This document shows positions 1 through 13,290 of a DNA stretch of 64,000 nt, piece by piece. The position numbers were made by a program, and so were the translations under genes. The notes beneath the pieces were generated by a model, which saw only the letters and a list, made by a program, of their open reading frames with translations, did no database searches and was not told where the DNA came from. Source of the DNA: Xestospongia bergquistia (Eukaryota; Porifera; Demospongiae; Haplosclerida; Petrosiidae); NCBI GenBank assembly GCA_963965975.1, contig OZ014414.1:5245501-5309500 (forward strand). Reading direction: 5' to 3'. How positions within the stretch are numbered: the first letter of the stretch is position 1; the number at the start of each line of letters is the position of its first letter.

Positions 1-185
1 AATATAATAATTTTTTTAATATTCATTTTATTTCACCAAACAAAAAATGTATTAATGCCAAATGTTTCAATAGTCAGAGCGACTATCTTCGTCAGTGGCT
101 TAAATAATGAGAAAGTAAAAGTAAAAAGCTTCTATTTATACTACACGCTAAGGTACAAAGTTCAACAATACAAAAACAAGTTGTG

Positions 186-540
186 TGGGTGGGCTGCTAC
201 GTATGTTGATGTTCTTTATCTTGGCATATATAGCGTGGGTGGGCTGCTTTACATGCATATTGGGCCGTAATGTGAGGTACGTCCCAGGGAGAGTGCCCTT
301 CTCACGGTTGATGGAAGGATTTTTGTTTTAATGTGCCAGGATTCAAGGATGACTCTTTTCCAGAGGAAAGGGTGGTGAGCTAAGACAGAAGGGTCTTCCC
401 AGTTGATGGAGTGACCAGTCTGGCAGACATGTTCAGACATAGCACTAGAAAAGGTGTCCAGTTTTTGTACTGCTCTCATGTGTTCAGTGATGCGCTGTGA
501 CTGCCAGTCTGTCCAATGTAATTGCTTCGCAATCTTGTAT
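186..540 (-). mobile_element. Penelope-like retroelement, GIY-YIG 3' end fragment
   Basis: Reading the minus strand gives the C-terminal part of a GIY-YIG endonuclease as found in Penelope-like and related retroelements: an NYIGQTG block, then a stretch with EHVCQTGHSINWED and a conserved glutamate in ILESWHIK. This is a short, broken fossil; the reverse transcriptase part is absent. A 14-base direct repeat (185-198 and 235-248, core gtgggtgggctgct) lies just past the coding remnant. It replaces the upstream exons that the neighbouring LRR copy A ought to have. Family identification rests on recalled motif patterns. Confidence 0.6.
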
Positions 541-609
541 TGAAACGTTTGGCGTTAATAAAATGAATATTGAAAACACTAATCTACCCAAACACCCAGG
601 TCTTTTTCT

Positions 610-1237
610 CAGAATATAATAATGTTTACAATACATATTATAAAGACATTGTAGTTTTGTGTCACCTGATATTACAGTAACATTGGACCACACAAGATAA
701 GACAATTCAGACTGTTCATTTCAGTCTCTATTCTTTACCTATTGACAACTATTGTCAAATGAACTTCACACATTTCACTTACTATTAACAAAAAAGTATA
801 ACATGTTAAGAAACAACAAACAGGTTCAAACAAGAAATGTCTAAAGAATAATTCATTTTCAGATCTTGTATTAGATTAAAACAATTTATTGTCACATCAA
901 ACTACAAAAATTTGTTTTGTCAGGGAAGATTGATAGGCTACCAGACAATTCCTCTCAAAACAAAGGGGTTGATCTCACCAGAATAAGTTGATGTATGGAT
1001 ACCAGAAGTCCATTATGTAGTATTGTTCTGTTAGTATGGTAGGATTGTTCCTCTGTAACCAGTATATAGAACCCTCAAATTTAACAGTAAACAACACCTC
1101 CTGCAGTTCGTTGCCAAAGTAACCGTAGTCAGTAAACAGTAATGGCTTCCTTTCTTGTTGTTTGTGTATTGTAGTATGTTATATTATAATATTACTATCT
1201 GTATACTATATTATATACTAACTCTGTTTTATAACAG
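610..1237 (+). other. Intron/upstream flank of LRR copy A, shared with copies B and C
   Basis: The stretch around 620-790 matches 63000-63200 (same strand) and 26750-26950 (opposite strand) closely, and 1085-1237 matches the last part of the same flank in the other two copies. Between them (about 820-1080) copy A differs, so something was inserted or replaced there. The region ends in a good splice acceptor (ataacag) at 1231-1237, the same one used by the LRR exons of B and C. It is therefore intron carried along by duplication rather than a promoter. Confidence 0.6.
938..987 (+). repeat. About 50-base dispersed motif, copy in LRR A flank
   Basis: Pattern accaga, then cctctc, then aaagggg, then ctcaccaga. 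The same pattern recurs near 27221-27266, 27637-27690 and 62372-62419, always in the intron before an LRR exon. Confidence 0.5.
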
Positions 1238-1989
1238 GAGACACTGGGAGAGTTCAGTGGAATTATGTTGACAATATTGTATGGATCACTAGTCCAAGTG
1301 TATTGCAAAGTGAAGACGTTATAAGTAAATTAATAAAAGAACAACAAACAGGAAAAAAATGGAGTATTCGTCTCATCTCATCATCTCCTGAAAGTACTGC
1401 AGTTATCATAAACAATCTTAATAAGTGTATAGTGTGGAGTCTTAATATATACAAAACTTCATTGGACAGTAAGCATGTATCCATATTATCAGAGATACTA
1501 AAAACTAATAAAACAATAAAAACACTATGGCTGGAGTTCTCTTCACTTACTGATGGTATCAAACAAGTCAGTGATAGTCTCTTTAATAATAAAACACTTG
1601 AACAGTTAGTGTTGTATAACGTTACTGATATCACAGATGAAGATATAACTCACTTATCTACTATGTTATCAAGTAATACAACTTTAAAAGAACTAGAACT
1701 CCCCTACTGTAACATCACTGATAATGGAGTCCGATATATCTGTGAAGGACTTACTAAAAACCAAACATTGACTAAGTTGAACATTGGAGGTAATCCTCAG
1801 ATCACTTCAGTTAGTACCAGTACAATAGCAGATCTGATACAAACAACTACATCACTGATAAGACTATATCTCCACTATACTTCATTGAACAATGATGATA
1901 TAAGGACAATATGTACATCACTTAATAAAAATACTGCAATAAGGAAACTATGCTTATCGAAACAACATGAAGAGTATTGTAAAAGTTAG
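1238..1989 (+). CDS. LRR terminal exon, copy A (partial gene)
   Basis: An open exon that begins at a splice acceptor and has no in-frame ATG before the repeats, so it needs upstream exons that are missing or outside the window. It opens with a lead region containing RVQWNYVDN and LIKEQQTG, followed by about five leucine-rich repeats of the ribonuclease-inhibitor type, for example LKELELPYCNITDNGV and LTKLNIGGNPQITSV. Such repeats bind protein or ligand partners in NLR-like receptors. It is strongly similar to 26499-25706 and 63486-64000. Compared with gene B, a small deletion near the end shifts frame and removes about 14 residues, so the last residues read HEEYCKS. A polyadenylation signal (aataaa) lies at 2157-2162. 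Probably a relic exon, although transcription cannot be excluded. Confidence 0.75.
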
Positions 1990-2999
1990 ACAGTTATCAA
2001 GTTATTAAAGACAGACTTCAGTTTTGGTAATAGTAAGTAGTTTGTTGTTTATTCTTAATTTGTCTTCTCCCTCATTTTTATTTTCTCTTTAAATTTTTAT
2101 TGATTTTATTTTATCTTCTTTATTAACAATTTATTTCTCTAACAAAACTAGTAGACAATAAAAATAGAGCAGTTTTGCTTGACACTTTGTGCACTTTTTT
2201 GCATCTTTAACAGCTAGTCACTTGGTTATTATTTGTGGGCGGAGTATTATTTTTAACTCCTTTGTGATCATATTCAGAGACTGATAAGTCAACTTTAATG
2301 AACAAAGTTTATAGTTGCTCTCATTATAATGTTCTCATAACACAAACAATACAACAATAACAATATTATAATGTTGACTTTTTATGTATTAATGTACTAA
2401 ACTCTAAATATTTGTGAAGTTATAAAAAGAAATTATTTCACACACTCGTACTGATAATTAGAATAAAACAGCAAATTACATGTACATCGATAAAAACATT
2501 AAATAATACTCACATGTATTTTAAGAAATCAATTAAATCAAGGAATAGTAAAATTGAAATATTAGTTTTAAAAAATTAACAAAGAGAGAAATAAATTATA
2601 ATCATAAACAATGATAGTAGTCCTAACAAACACTATAATGTAATATAATGAAGGATATTGGATAAATTAGACAACAAAAAGTACTGGAGTAAAAGATACA
2701 TACAAAATTAAAGGAGAGAGACAAAAGATCAACAATTCACAAACATACATGTACATGCAGACAGTTATATGTGTATCAAGTTTTATAGATATTGAATAAA
2801 ATTAGAAAGGGCCTTTTCCATAAATGGTTGATCATTGATATAATGATCACATGATGATCATATGATCAATTTATATGTCTATACTTATTGATATAATAGT
2901 CATGTCATTATCACTTAAATATTAAGAGGATCACTGTAACATATCAAAATTATAATAAATTGGTCAATGCTCTAGTAAATATCTATGTATGTGTGTTGT
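1990..2999. other. 3' flank of LRR copy A and intergenic DNA
   Basis: The first 190 bases match the 3' flank of gene B and include the antisense of the last codons of the methyltransferase pseudogene seen at 25232-25575. A stretch at 2225-2270 resembles 24957-25000 in inverse orientation. From about 2300 on I see only AT-rich DNA without a supportable gene. Confidence 0.4.
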
Positions 3000-3000
3000 C

Positions 3001-3066
3001 ATTATATTGGGTACATTACCTCATTATATTGAGTACATTACCTCTTTATATTGAGTACATTACCTC
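3001..3066 (+). repeat. 22-base tandem repeat, three units
   Basis: Three consecutive 22-base units built on attRtattgRgtacattacctc-like sequence, nearly identical, with one or two differences per unit. Confidence 0.85.
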
Positions 3067-3067
3067 T

Positions 3068-3103
3068 ATTGGAATGTCCGTCTGAGGCTTCTGTAGTATT
3101 TAG
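3068..3103 (+). repeat. Single copy of the arm of the 44.6-kb inverted repeat
   Basis: About 36 bases that match 44631-44666 with few changes (core tccgtctg.ggcttc.gtagt). At 44.6 kb the same sequence forms one arm of a perfect inverted repeat; here only one arm is present. Confidence 0.55.
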
Positions 3104-3348
3104 ATCCGGACCTTTGCCCGGGTAAAGTTGCCCAGACCAAAATTAATTATATTTTTTCAAAAATAAATTTATTGCTTTTGAACTTTAACCAAAATGAAAT
3201 TCATGATCTGTTTATTTACACAAAGATTAACCACTAACACATGCCAGTCCACAATTAGCAATTAGCACCTGTATTGTAGAGTTTTGCCTTAGTTTCATTT
3301 GAGTGAGTTTTTTTGTGAACTGTGATCTGAGTCAGACTGAGTGCCAAT

Positions 3349-3965
3349 ATGAAAAGAACTCTTAAAAACTTTTGCGCTTCTAGTAATAGCAGCAGTAGTG
3401 GTGTAGATTCACCAAAAAAGAAGACAATGTTCCAGAGAGTGAGGAAGATGACAGTGGAAATGACAGCAATAAAGAAATCGACAGAGAAATTTGAGGATTA
3501 AACGATCAAGATGGTTGGGTGTAAATCTAATAACAAAGTAGTTTGAAATTACTCTTTCTACTTTTCTTGTACTGTACAGATACAGATGGTGATGGTGTTG
3601 ATCTAGAGAGTCCACAGGGTTTAGGTAGTGATATATCCACAATACCAGAAGTTAACATACAGGTACATGTTAGCATCAAGCTCAAGCCAGAAAGTAGATG
3701 GTCCTGCAGACATAGCTAAAGATAAATCGGAAAGCCTACTCAACCAGTCGGCATTAATTTTCCACTTTCTGTTTTTGGAAAAGGTAGTTGATCATTTCAA
3801 CCTAGATGGTACCAACAGTTTCCATGCTTTGAATATTCAAAAAGCTTGGATGCTGCTTTTTGTTTCCTATGTAGGTTTTTCCGACATAGCAATTCAGATG
3901 ATGCATTCACTCAGAACAGGTTCAGGGACTGGAAACATGCCTTGTTTTTGGTTGAGTAAAAGTTT
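3349..3965 (+). mobile_element. hAT-type transposase N-terminus (TTF zinc finger), fossil
   Basis: A short ORF starting MKRTLKNFCASSNSSSSG is followed, across frame changes, by the TTF-type zinc finger that fronts ZMYM/KIAA1586-like hAT transposases. In order one can read GPADIAKDK, then GINFPLSVFGKG, FQPRWYQQFPCFEYS, DAAFCFLCRFF and FRDWKHA. The catalytic and dimerisation parts are absent; the match ends near 3965. The coding sequence needs at least two frame changes, so it is dead. DNA transposons of this type are common in invertebrate genomes. Confidence 0.7.
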
Positions 3966-5734
<1,769 letters not shown>

Positions 5735-7125
5735 TGAAAGTATCTTACAAGGAATTAGCTATGCAACACTTACCTTCAATACTAATGGAATTCCGGTGTT
5801 CCAGTCATTAATGTACTCGTTATGGCCTCTTCACTTGATTGTGAATGAATTTCCCATGTATCAAAGGTTCATTTAATAAGGTGTGTATATGCATTTACAT
5901 AATATTGTAGAGTTGTAAAGGAAAATCAAATTTTTGCAGGTCTATGGCTTGGATCTGTAAAGCCTGACATGAAACTCATTTTAAAGCCCATGACTGGTGA
6001 AATAACCAAATTGTCAAATGATGGTAACCTTATATGTACATCTAAACCCTTCAAAGTCATATTATAGGTTTTGTGATCTCTCTTCCTGGAATAGACACTC
6101 TCTTATGTAAAGCATTTTTGGTATGCTTCTCATCTTCTACCAGCAAAGGCTATCTTGAACTTTGTGCAATATAATGGGTATTGGGGATGCAGTAGATGGC
6201 ACCGAAATGGTTTACTAGACTTATTCCTTGTGTTTTACAATTAATTATAAGATGCAGAAGACGTTGTGAAAGAAGTACTGTGCAGGTTTATCCATACATT
6301 GAGTCTGACCCTTGTGGCCCTGTACGAACTCAGAAGGAAACATGTGAAAGAGCAGCAAAGGCAGTTAGCCGTGATTGTACAGATGTAAGTATCATTGTAC
6401 ACTTTGTCATCCTTGTAATTTTACTGTTTAGACATGTGGTGTATAAGGTCCATCCTAGCTCTCAGTAATACATCGTTTTGACCTTATTCAGGCCACTACA
6501 GTAGATTATCTGCATCTTGTACTACTGGGAGTTTGCAGACAACTACTAAAATTATGGCTTCACAAACAACTTTGGTACATTGGTAACAAACTATCTGAAC
6601 TGGATCGCTGTCTCTGGATCCTGAAACCACCATCTGAAGTAAAAAGGACGCCTTGTAATATTCAAACAATAAGTATTGGAAAGGTATAGCAATAAAATGC
6701 AATTTTGTCATGTTATTATAGGAATTTAGCACATGAACTTCATTCGTGGTTACTACATTATTCACCTGTGGTTTTACGTGGCATTCTACCTGGTGTTTAC
6801 TATCATCATCACCTTCTCTTGGTAGAAGGTGTGTACCTTCTCCTAAAGGATCAAGTTAGCAAGAGTGATTTGGATGAAAGCTTAAATTCACTCAAAGCTA
6901 CTGCTTCCTATTCACTCCCCTCTATGATAAGTATTTTTTTCACAACATTAATACTATTATACAAGTAAGTGAGACTCACATGTCATCTAATGTACATGGT
7001 TTGTTGCATCTACCAGAAGTTGTTAAAGACTTGCGCCTTTTGTGGGCACATTCCTGCTTTCATTTTCAGTCAGCAAATGGAGATCTGTTAAAACTTTTTC
7101 ATGGATCACAGGGTATAGAAAAACA
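5735..7125 (+). mobile_element. CACTA (EnSpm) transposase, tnp2/DUF4218 type, decayed
   Basis: Successive blocks match the metazoan CACTA transposase of the tnp2/DUF4218 type. In order: GISYATLTFNTNGIPVFQS, LWPLHLIVNEFP, GLWLGSVKPDMKLILKP, LPAKAILNFVQYNGYWGC, TVQVYPYIESDPCGPVRTQ, FDLIQATTVDYLHLVLLG, YSPVVLRGILPGVYY, SSNVHGLLHLPEVVKD and LWAHSCFHFQSANGDLL. The acidic residue context (DYLHLVLLGV) fits the catalytic core. Several gaps have splice-like borders (for example 6387 gtaagt), and the frame carries several stops, so the copy is inactive. It was cut at its 3' side near the LRR fragment at 7275. Confidence 0.8.
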
Positions 7126-7274
7126 GGTACACACGACAATGTTAGCCTGTTAGTATAGATTACAAATGACAATGAATAACAAGATTTTTCAGTGGTACAA
7201 ATTTTCAAGAAAAGTTTTAGGAACTTTAGAATTAAAGCTTGCTATTACTATTTCTTTTCAGTTGTAGTTGTTAC

Positions 7275-7533
7275 ATTTTACAATATGGCTATACACTTAC
7301 TGGTCAATGGAGTGTCATATATCTCAAGTCTCCACAATGTATACACAATTATTAAGGTTGCTTATGACAACTGCAGTACTTGAAGGAAATGATGAGAAGT
7401 GACGAGTATTCATTCTATTCTTCTTTGTTGTTCTTTGATTAATTTGGTCATTACATCTTTGCATATATGACACTTGGTCTAACGAGACTAAATATATTGT
7501 CACATTCACTCTACTCAACACTTCCAGTGTCTC
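7275..7533 (-). pseudogene. Fragment D: start of an LRR exon
   Basis: The minus strand matches the first third of the LRR exon of copies A, B and C, including the acceptor (…tattacaag), the ETLEV lead, SPSSTAVVISNLNN and the SLDSK-like region, then stops before the first full repeat. The flanking sequence to about 7640 also matches the intron before those exons. The frame is broken and the repeats are missing. With fragment E it is what remains of another family member lying on the minus strand. Confidence 0.7.
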
Positions 7534-7886
7534 TTGTAATAAAACATAGTTAGTATATAACATAGTATGCATATAACATCATATATCTTATTAGAGTACA
7601 ATGCACAGACAATACACTGAAGAAGAAAGGAAACCATATCTGTCTAAAGTCTATGGTAACAAATTTTGGAGATATGATTGGAATGAACATTTTCAACAAA
7701 GTACATATAAAATTAAATTAGACAGGTTATAGTAATGGCGATTCTACTGAGAAAAAGCCTCGAGCAGTTACTACACTAAAAGCCCTGGACCTAATGGAAA
7801 GTTAGTGTTATGTTAGTATTTATTTTACAAATATTAATAACCTACCAACGGTAATTGGCCCGCCCATGACTTCCGGCACGTCTTTT

Positions 7887-7897
7887 CAATATAAAGT
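7887..7897 (+). promoter_or_regulatory. Possible TATA box of the tetraspan gene
   Basis: CAATATAAAGT about 70 bases before the start codon, in a locally GC-richer stretch (7860-7925). Position is plausible; no direct evidence of use. Confidence 0.4.
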
Positions 7898-7960
7898 CGC
7901 TGTCGATCGCGACATCTCTATTACGGTAAACAGATAGAGTAGAGCTTACCGACGATCTCA

Positions 7961-8895
7961 ATGTCTCAAATTCATAAACATTTGAAGAAAGTCGCTGTAG
8001 CAATACACATTTTGAGTATTATTTTTTTGGTAATTGCTGTAGTCCTTTTTGGTGATGGATACAAGCGTTTTAATGATGATCAGTTTCACCACAAGGTGTG
8101 CCAGTCTGCATCTAAACCTAATAGCAGTTCCTTCTGTGTTTTATCCATCGTTGGTGAAACCGTTGCTGCTCTACATTTAGTACCTTTGATAATACTAAGT
8201 ATTGTAAAACTTTTACGTAGAATTATTGGGTGAGTTTTAAAATTGATTAATAGAATGAAAGAAGTGACTCTTTCTTTCAGAAATAAAATCTTTTTAATTG
8301 TGGAAATGTCGATCCAGTTGTTCACTAGTATAATTGTTGTAATTGCTGCAATAATGGTTTGCTATGGATGGAAAGAAGTATGTACAAAAATAAAGGAGTA
8401 AGTGTATAATTTACTGATTTCTGAATATATTCACTAACATAATTATTATCATTTTAATTATGGCTTTTTTTAATGAGGATAGAAGTACAAGTTTAAACTG
8501 CAATACGGACTATATGAAAGAAATAACAACATCAGTTGTAAGTAAAAAGAATAAAGTTTTAAATTTTTACTTGTGTGAAAATAACACTAATAGTTGATAT
8601 AACAGAATTTTGATCATATATGAAAATTTCCCAAATATGTTTTATCTGGCAAGAATGTATACATGCAAATATTTACCACTATAGTGTAAACATAAGAGAA
8701 ATGCAAGCAAGATCTATCATTATAATGACTTATTGATTTAGTGACATGATTGACAATATATATCTTATCCTACATCAATCCATAAGTTGTTTTTGTGTAT
8801 AGGTGTTTACTATCTTAGCAGTTGTTGCAGTTGTTGGAAGTACGGTCTTCAGTGTAATAATTGCTATGATTGACTCACATGAAAGCAAGACATGA
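7961..8895 (+). CDS. Four-membrane-span protein, unknown family
   Basis: A clean four-exon gene: 7961-8229, 8281-8397, 8483-8537 and 8803-8895, with GT-AG introns and agreeing phases, giving 177 residues. It starts MSQIHKHLKKVAVAI. Four hydrophobic stretches are evident: IHILSIIFLVIAVVLF (about 15-31), VGETVAALHLVPLIILSIV (about 64-83), LIVEMSIQLFTSIIVVIAA (about 94-114) and FTILAVVAVVGSTVFSVII (about 150-168). The short N- and C-termini are probably cytoplasmic; the first loop has two cysteines and possible N-glycosylation (NSS). This four-span layout is shared by tetraspanin, claudin, MARVEL and MS4A-like proteins, but I see no CCG or W-GLW-C-C signature, so no family is assigned. A polyadenylation signal lies at 9080-9085. 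The gene lies on the opposite strand, between two fragments of a decayed death/LRR gene. Confidence 0.85.
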
Positions 8896-9339
8896 ACAAA
8901 CTTCATAATAATGACATTATTGCTTTTTGGCATTCTTCTTAGAATTTTTTTGCAGTAGTTGAACTTTTCTTGTTAATGTAGTGAGTTGATACCATTTCTC
9001 ATATTTAGAAATGTACATTTGCACATAAGATCATGTCATAACAATTGTTTAAGGAGTGTGGTCAGTATTATTATGACACAATAAATAGACATGTCATAAT
9101 TTTGTTTATTTTTCAATATCTCCCTTTTACTTTATTAATGATGCAGTTTAGCAAAAACTCTAGAAACTAAAGAAATCCTAGATGTTATAATAAGATATGA
9201 CATATAAATCCACTGTAAAAATTAGTTTGTCATTTAAAAACTAATTTGTACCTGATATGGATCGAATTTTTGTGAATTAATAACTGCTTTGCTAATATTG
9301 TGACTATCTACAATATCTTCCAAACAACAGATAATAATA

Positions 9340-9890
9340 ATGGTACATTTAACTTCTACAAGCTCCTTGATGTCATTCAATGATTCAGCAGATGGTAATT
9401 GAGCTTATAGCTCTTGGAAACATGTCTGAAGATATGTTTTGAGGTCTTATAATAAGGAATATCTTTAGCAACAAAAAGTGCAACAGTGTGAATAAGATAT
9501 CCAAAGGTCACTTTTATCTCATCAAAATCATATTGATATGTCCTGTGAAGACTGTTTTGAGAAGGGAATTTTTGTTCTGTTATAGAAATTGTTAATAATA
9601 TTAAACATTACATAAAATATATATTACCAAACTCCTTCTTTATATTTTGACCAATTAATGTCATTTACTTAGACTTTAATAAGACAATTACGAACACTTT
9701 TAATTTGCAAGGATCATCAGACACTGTAGTATGTAATGCTCTCAATGGACCATCTTCTAGTACACCTCCCCAACTATTGACTTCATCTCATGTCTCCTTA
9801 GAGATTACTCGCTCTATATATAATATCTGAACATTCATCATATAGAGAGTAAGTGGTGAGAGTCTCCCACAGGTGTTTTTGTAGCATTTG
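9340..9890 (-). pseudogene. Fragment E: CARD/death-like domain remnant
   Basis: The minus-strand DNA aligns with the CARD-like exon of copy F (38577-38286) and the piece just after it: the stretches around 9690-9890 and 9350-9460 match 38330-38560 and 38220-38300. The homologous protein in F reads KVISKETLDEVNRLGG. Here no frame stays open, so it is a pseudogene. Same strand and order as fragment D, so D and E are probably parts of one dead gene interrupted by, or wrapped around, the tetraspan gene. Confidence 0.6.
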
Positions 9891-11189
9891 ATAAGCCAAA
9901 GTGGACAGCTCTTCTATTACAAGAAGCAGCAAGAAAAATATAAAAAAACCAATGAATTCTTTCCTTCAAGATAATGTTTTAATTTCATTGCTGTATTGAG
10001 TCATATTAAGTTAACAAACAACTATTTGTGTTGTAATATTAAAAATATCAGTTTCATAAGCTTTTAATTTTGCTGTTATTTCATTTACTATTGACTTGGT
10101 TTATTATTTATGATCCTTTAAACATGAAAAAGTCGCTTAAAATATTCTCACTATAAAGTTTACTTGTATCTGAGGTTGAATTTCAGCTAGACTGTCATTT
10201 AATGGACGGTGGAAAGTTACATAGACTGTTAAAGATTATAGTTTAGTAATGTTGTAAGAACAGCACTAATTGCTGTTTATAATGAAATGTATATATGATG
10301 ACTTTATATGTTGTATATCATAGTTATGACTGTTAATCAACAAACGTTTTGTTTGTAGTCTCATTACCTTAGCAATCCCTTGCAACCAGGGCCAATTTAC
10401 TTTTTGATGCCACAACAATTGCAGTATTTGGTGTTTGTTGTGAGGCTATTCCTCATTAAGTGAATGTTTTGATTGATGATGTTTTTGATACTAGCAAACA
10501 AGCAAATAGTATCATCAATATGCTTCACTTCTATATATAAAATGACAGCCTTAAGACTGCAATTCTACACCAGAAAATAGATTATTGTTGTGTAAGCTGA
10601 GGATGAATCTACATCTGATTTCAGCTGAGATATCATGTTATCATCTTCCAGTGGTTCCATGGCCATTACTATCCCACCATTTCCATAATCAGTAGTATAT
10701 TAAGAGAATGATGGTCACCTGCTGAAAAGCTTATTCCACTTAGACATGTTTGTGGCATGTACAGACAGTCTAGACACAACAGGTGTTCTTGCAAAACTGT
10801 AAACAAAACATAAATAATACTTACTCAAAATCATAATAAACAAACTACTTCTACTCATACCTCTACTTCATTCTACATCTACTGTTTCATTTACACACAT
10901 TAGAAGTAGTCATTCCTAGCTACATGGACTTTACACTAATGCATTTATATTATATTATTAACTCAATAAGTCATAACAACTCTCTATCTCTCTCTCTTAC
11001 TACTGTAGCTTTAACATCTTTCTCTCTCTCTTATATATATACATACTACCAGTAAATATCTCACCTTCCTTGATACATAAAGTATTTCAACTTCTTATTA
11101 CAGAAGATTTCACCTTTCTTATTATATACATTTATGTTTATATTTATATTGTATAGTAAAATAATAAATTTCCCTAACCTTTCAGTAAA
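9891..11189. other. Intergenic DNA, no gene seen
   Basis: AT-rich with short CT-rich runs (10980-11040). Some minus-strand reading between 10340 and 10800 looks protein-like in patches but I could not assign it. Confidence 0.4.
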
Positions 11190-12147
11190 CACAAGAATTT
11201 GTTCAGAGTTTCTTTAGTAATGTTGCTAAGATTGTCACATCAATAAGACAATTAAAATAATCTGAAGACACTATAAGGGTCACAAACATTGAACAGCGAT
11301 ATTACCTTTTCAAAGAACTTTTTGTATGATGTATCATGTAGTACAATGACTGAAGTCCTATTCTTTGGATTTTTTTCCAAATTGTTTGAGCAAAATAGTA
11401 AAAACACCCTTTCACTTTGGCAGATGGAAGGTTCAGCTTTAACAACAGCATCAGTGCCTTTTGAAGTCAGACAATACTGTTTCTGGTTGTAGTTGTAGAT
11501 GAAAGTTTTGGCAGGACTCTTTCAGTAGAAGAAATGTGATATTGTCTATCTCTTTACTTTTTCAGGGAAGTAGGAAATATGCTAGTGGAAACTGTTTGCC
11601 ATGTTTAAAGGCATGTACACTTAATACTTGTTAAAAAAATCTGGGGCAGCATTCCATCAACATATATAGCAGTTCTTCAGAGAGAACTGTTAAGTTCTCT
11701 TTATAGTTAAGAAAAAATACACATTGTTTCTTGATGATAGAAGAAACTCTTCTCCTTTGATTGTCTTTGCCATCAAAATTAATTTTTTTTTACACTGGAT
11801 GGATGTGGTGGAAATTGCTCTCTCCTCTTGTTGTGAAGTTGTGTTCTAATTGATTGAAAGGTTGGAAGAACTGTAGCAACTTCTTCAGACTCATCAGTAG
11901 CTATGCCACACAATGCTTCCTGATATATCTTTGGAATAGATATAGTTTCTTCCTTTGCTCTTTTCTTCATACACTCAATAACTTCCTCTGCTTCAGTTTT
12001 GGCTTGATTTTGTTGATGGAAATGTTTCTCATTGACTGATTGAACTCTGTCATGAATATCAAGAGTTACTCTACAAGAACAGCTTTGATTGACACACCTC
12101 CAGTATGTCTGTCCTGCATTTCCATGTCTGTTGTAATAGCTTTTCAA
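11190..12147 (-). mobile_element. MULE-type DNA transposon with FLYWCH zinc finger, decayed
   Basis: The minus strand begins MKSYYNRHGNAGQTYWRC and continues with C-x-C and HFHQQ, the pattern of a FLYWCH zinc finger (Y-W-R-C ... C-R ... H-x-H). An open frame of 122 residues covers this and a basic linker ending HPSSVKKN. Further along, across frame changes, MULE-domain blocks appear: FKHGKQFPLAYFLLP, LLLKLNLPSAKVKGC, FYYFAQTIWKKIQRIGLQ and SLYYMIHHTKSS. FLYWCH followed by a MULE transposase is a known metazoan Mutator-like arrangement. The transposase part has several frame changes; no terminal repeats recognised. Confidence 0.75.
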
Positions 12148-12519
12148 AACTAGTTACAGTTGTATGGTTTTGTTGATATATAAGGCATGCATTTCCTGTT
12201 GTAGTCAGTTGTTATTGATGTTGTTATAGTTCTCATTTTGTTGGTAAAAGATTGTTGGGTTCTCTTTTCTGTAAAGATTATAGAAATATCACATCTGTTT
12301 AGACTTACCTTGATTTGATGTGAAATGTTCTTTGTTCTTAGCACCTGTGACACACATATATATCATTGATATAACAAATTCTTTATCATACTTCTTCAAG
12401 AATGATGTCCATTTTCTTCTGATACATGGCAGTTGTCGACACCACTCCAAGTGGCAAGTAGGTATAACAATACTGGTACCAATGGTATTAAAAGTACTAA
12501 TTTCTGGGATTGTGTTCAT

Positions 12520-13290
12520 CCAGGAGTAGCTGCTGGTAACCTAGAAGTGGTCAAGAACAGAGAATTTACCTCCTGTAGACAATTATTAAAAATTTTATCT
12601 GGATGTGGTAAAAGATATTGTCAATATCAAGAAATGGGTTGATTGTTTCTTTGTTATCGCCACACAGGTATAATTTTCCATTTAGGTTCATAACAGTTAT
12701 ATTAGGGACTGCCAATTAAGTCACTATAATTACAGTTCACTTATACCTGATGATAGTAATCTGTCTATCTCAGCTTCAATGGCGTTTTTAAGAGTAAAGG
12801 GTACAGTCTGAGATCTATAAAGTTTGGTTTTTCTTCAAGTGCATTTTAGCCACGTGTTGAGTGATTGTACCCAACTTGTCAGTCTAGACTTCTTTATGTT
12901 TCTCTAGTAATGACTTAACTTTGCTATTTCTTCAGGTACAGTAAACCATTCACTAGGTTTAGAAGGCAGCAACAAATCTCACTAGGTTTAGAAGGCAGCA
13001 ACAAATCTCTTAGGAAAGAATAGTTCTTAAAACCAACTATGCTTAGAAATACAAGGACCTTCTTGCCTTCTGCAATATCATTAGCTTGAAAAAAGAGTGC
13101 CACTTGCTTTTTGTTTGTAGAGAATGACTCTTACCCAGGATTAAAACCAATATAGGTGACAAAGCAGTGATTTCATAGAAAATCTCGTCACCAATGTGAT
13201 ACCTTCCCGATTTTAATACAGATGCATAAGATTTATTAGTTAACAGACACAATCTATCTATCACTCCATGACTGCTCTACATATTGAGTA
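12520..13290 (-). mobile_element. Gypsy-type LTR retroelement fossil (gag and start of RT)
   Basis: Minus-strand DNA carries a Gypsy gag-like block followed closely by the beginning of a reverse transcriptase region of the metazoan Gypsy kind. It is an old, heavily broken internal fragment; no LTRs were found at its ends. It lies directly next to the MULE copy, which may have inserted beside it. A second gag fragment of the same kind is at 46640-46870. Confidence 0.6.

Noticed and set aside
1263-1634. Long open frame antisense to LRR copy A, with counterparts at 26103-26483 (+) and 63502-63966 (-)
   Set aside because: It mirrors the LRR coding frame exactly and recurs only because the exon is duplicated; composition of the sense codons keeps the antisense frame open.
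3001-3066. Three regular direct repeats as a CRISPR-like array
   Set aside because: Units abut without spacers and the genome is animal; simple tandem repeat.
8086-8325. 79-codon frame antisense to the tetraspan gene
   Set aside because: Overlaps spliced sense exons with clear membrane helices; no independent support.
10340-10800. Minus-strand patches (for example SKSKLALVARDC) as a transposase
   Set aside because: Stops in every frame and no motif strong enough to name a family.
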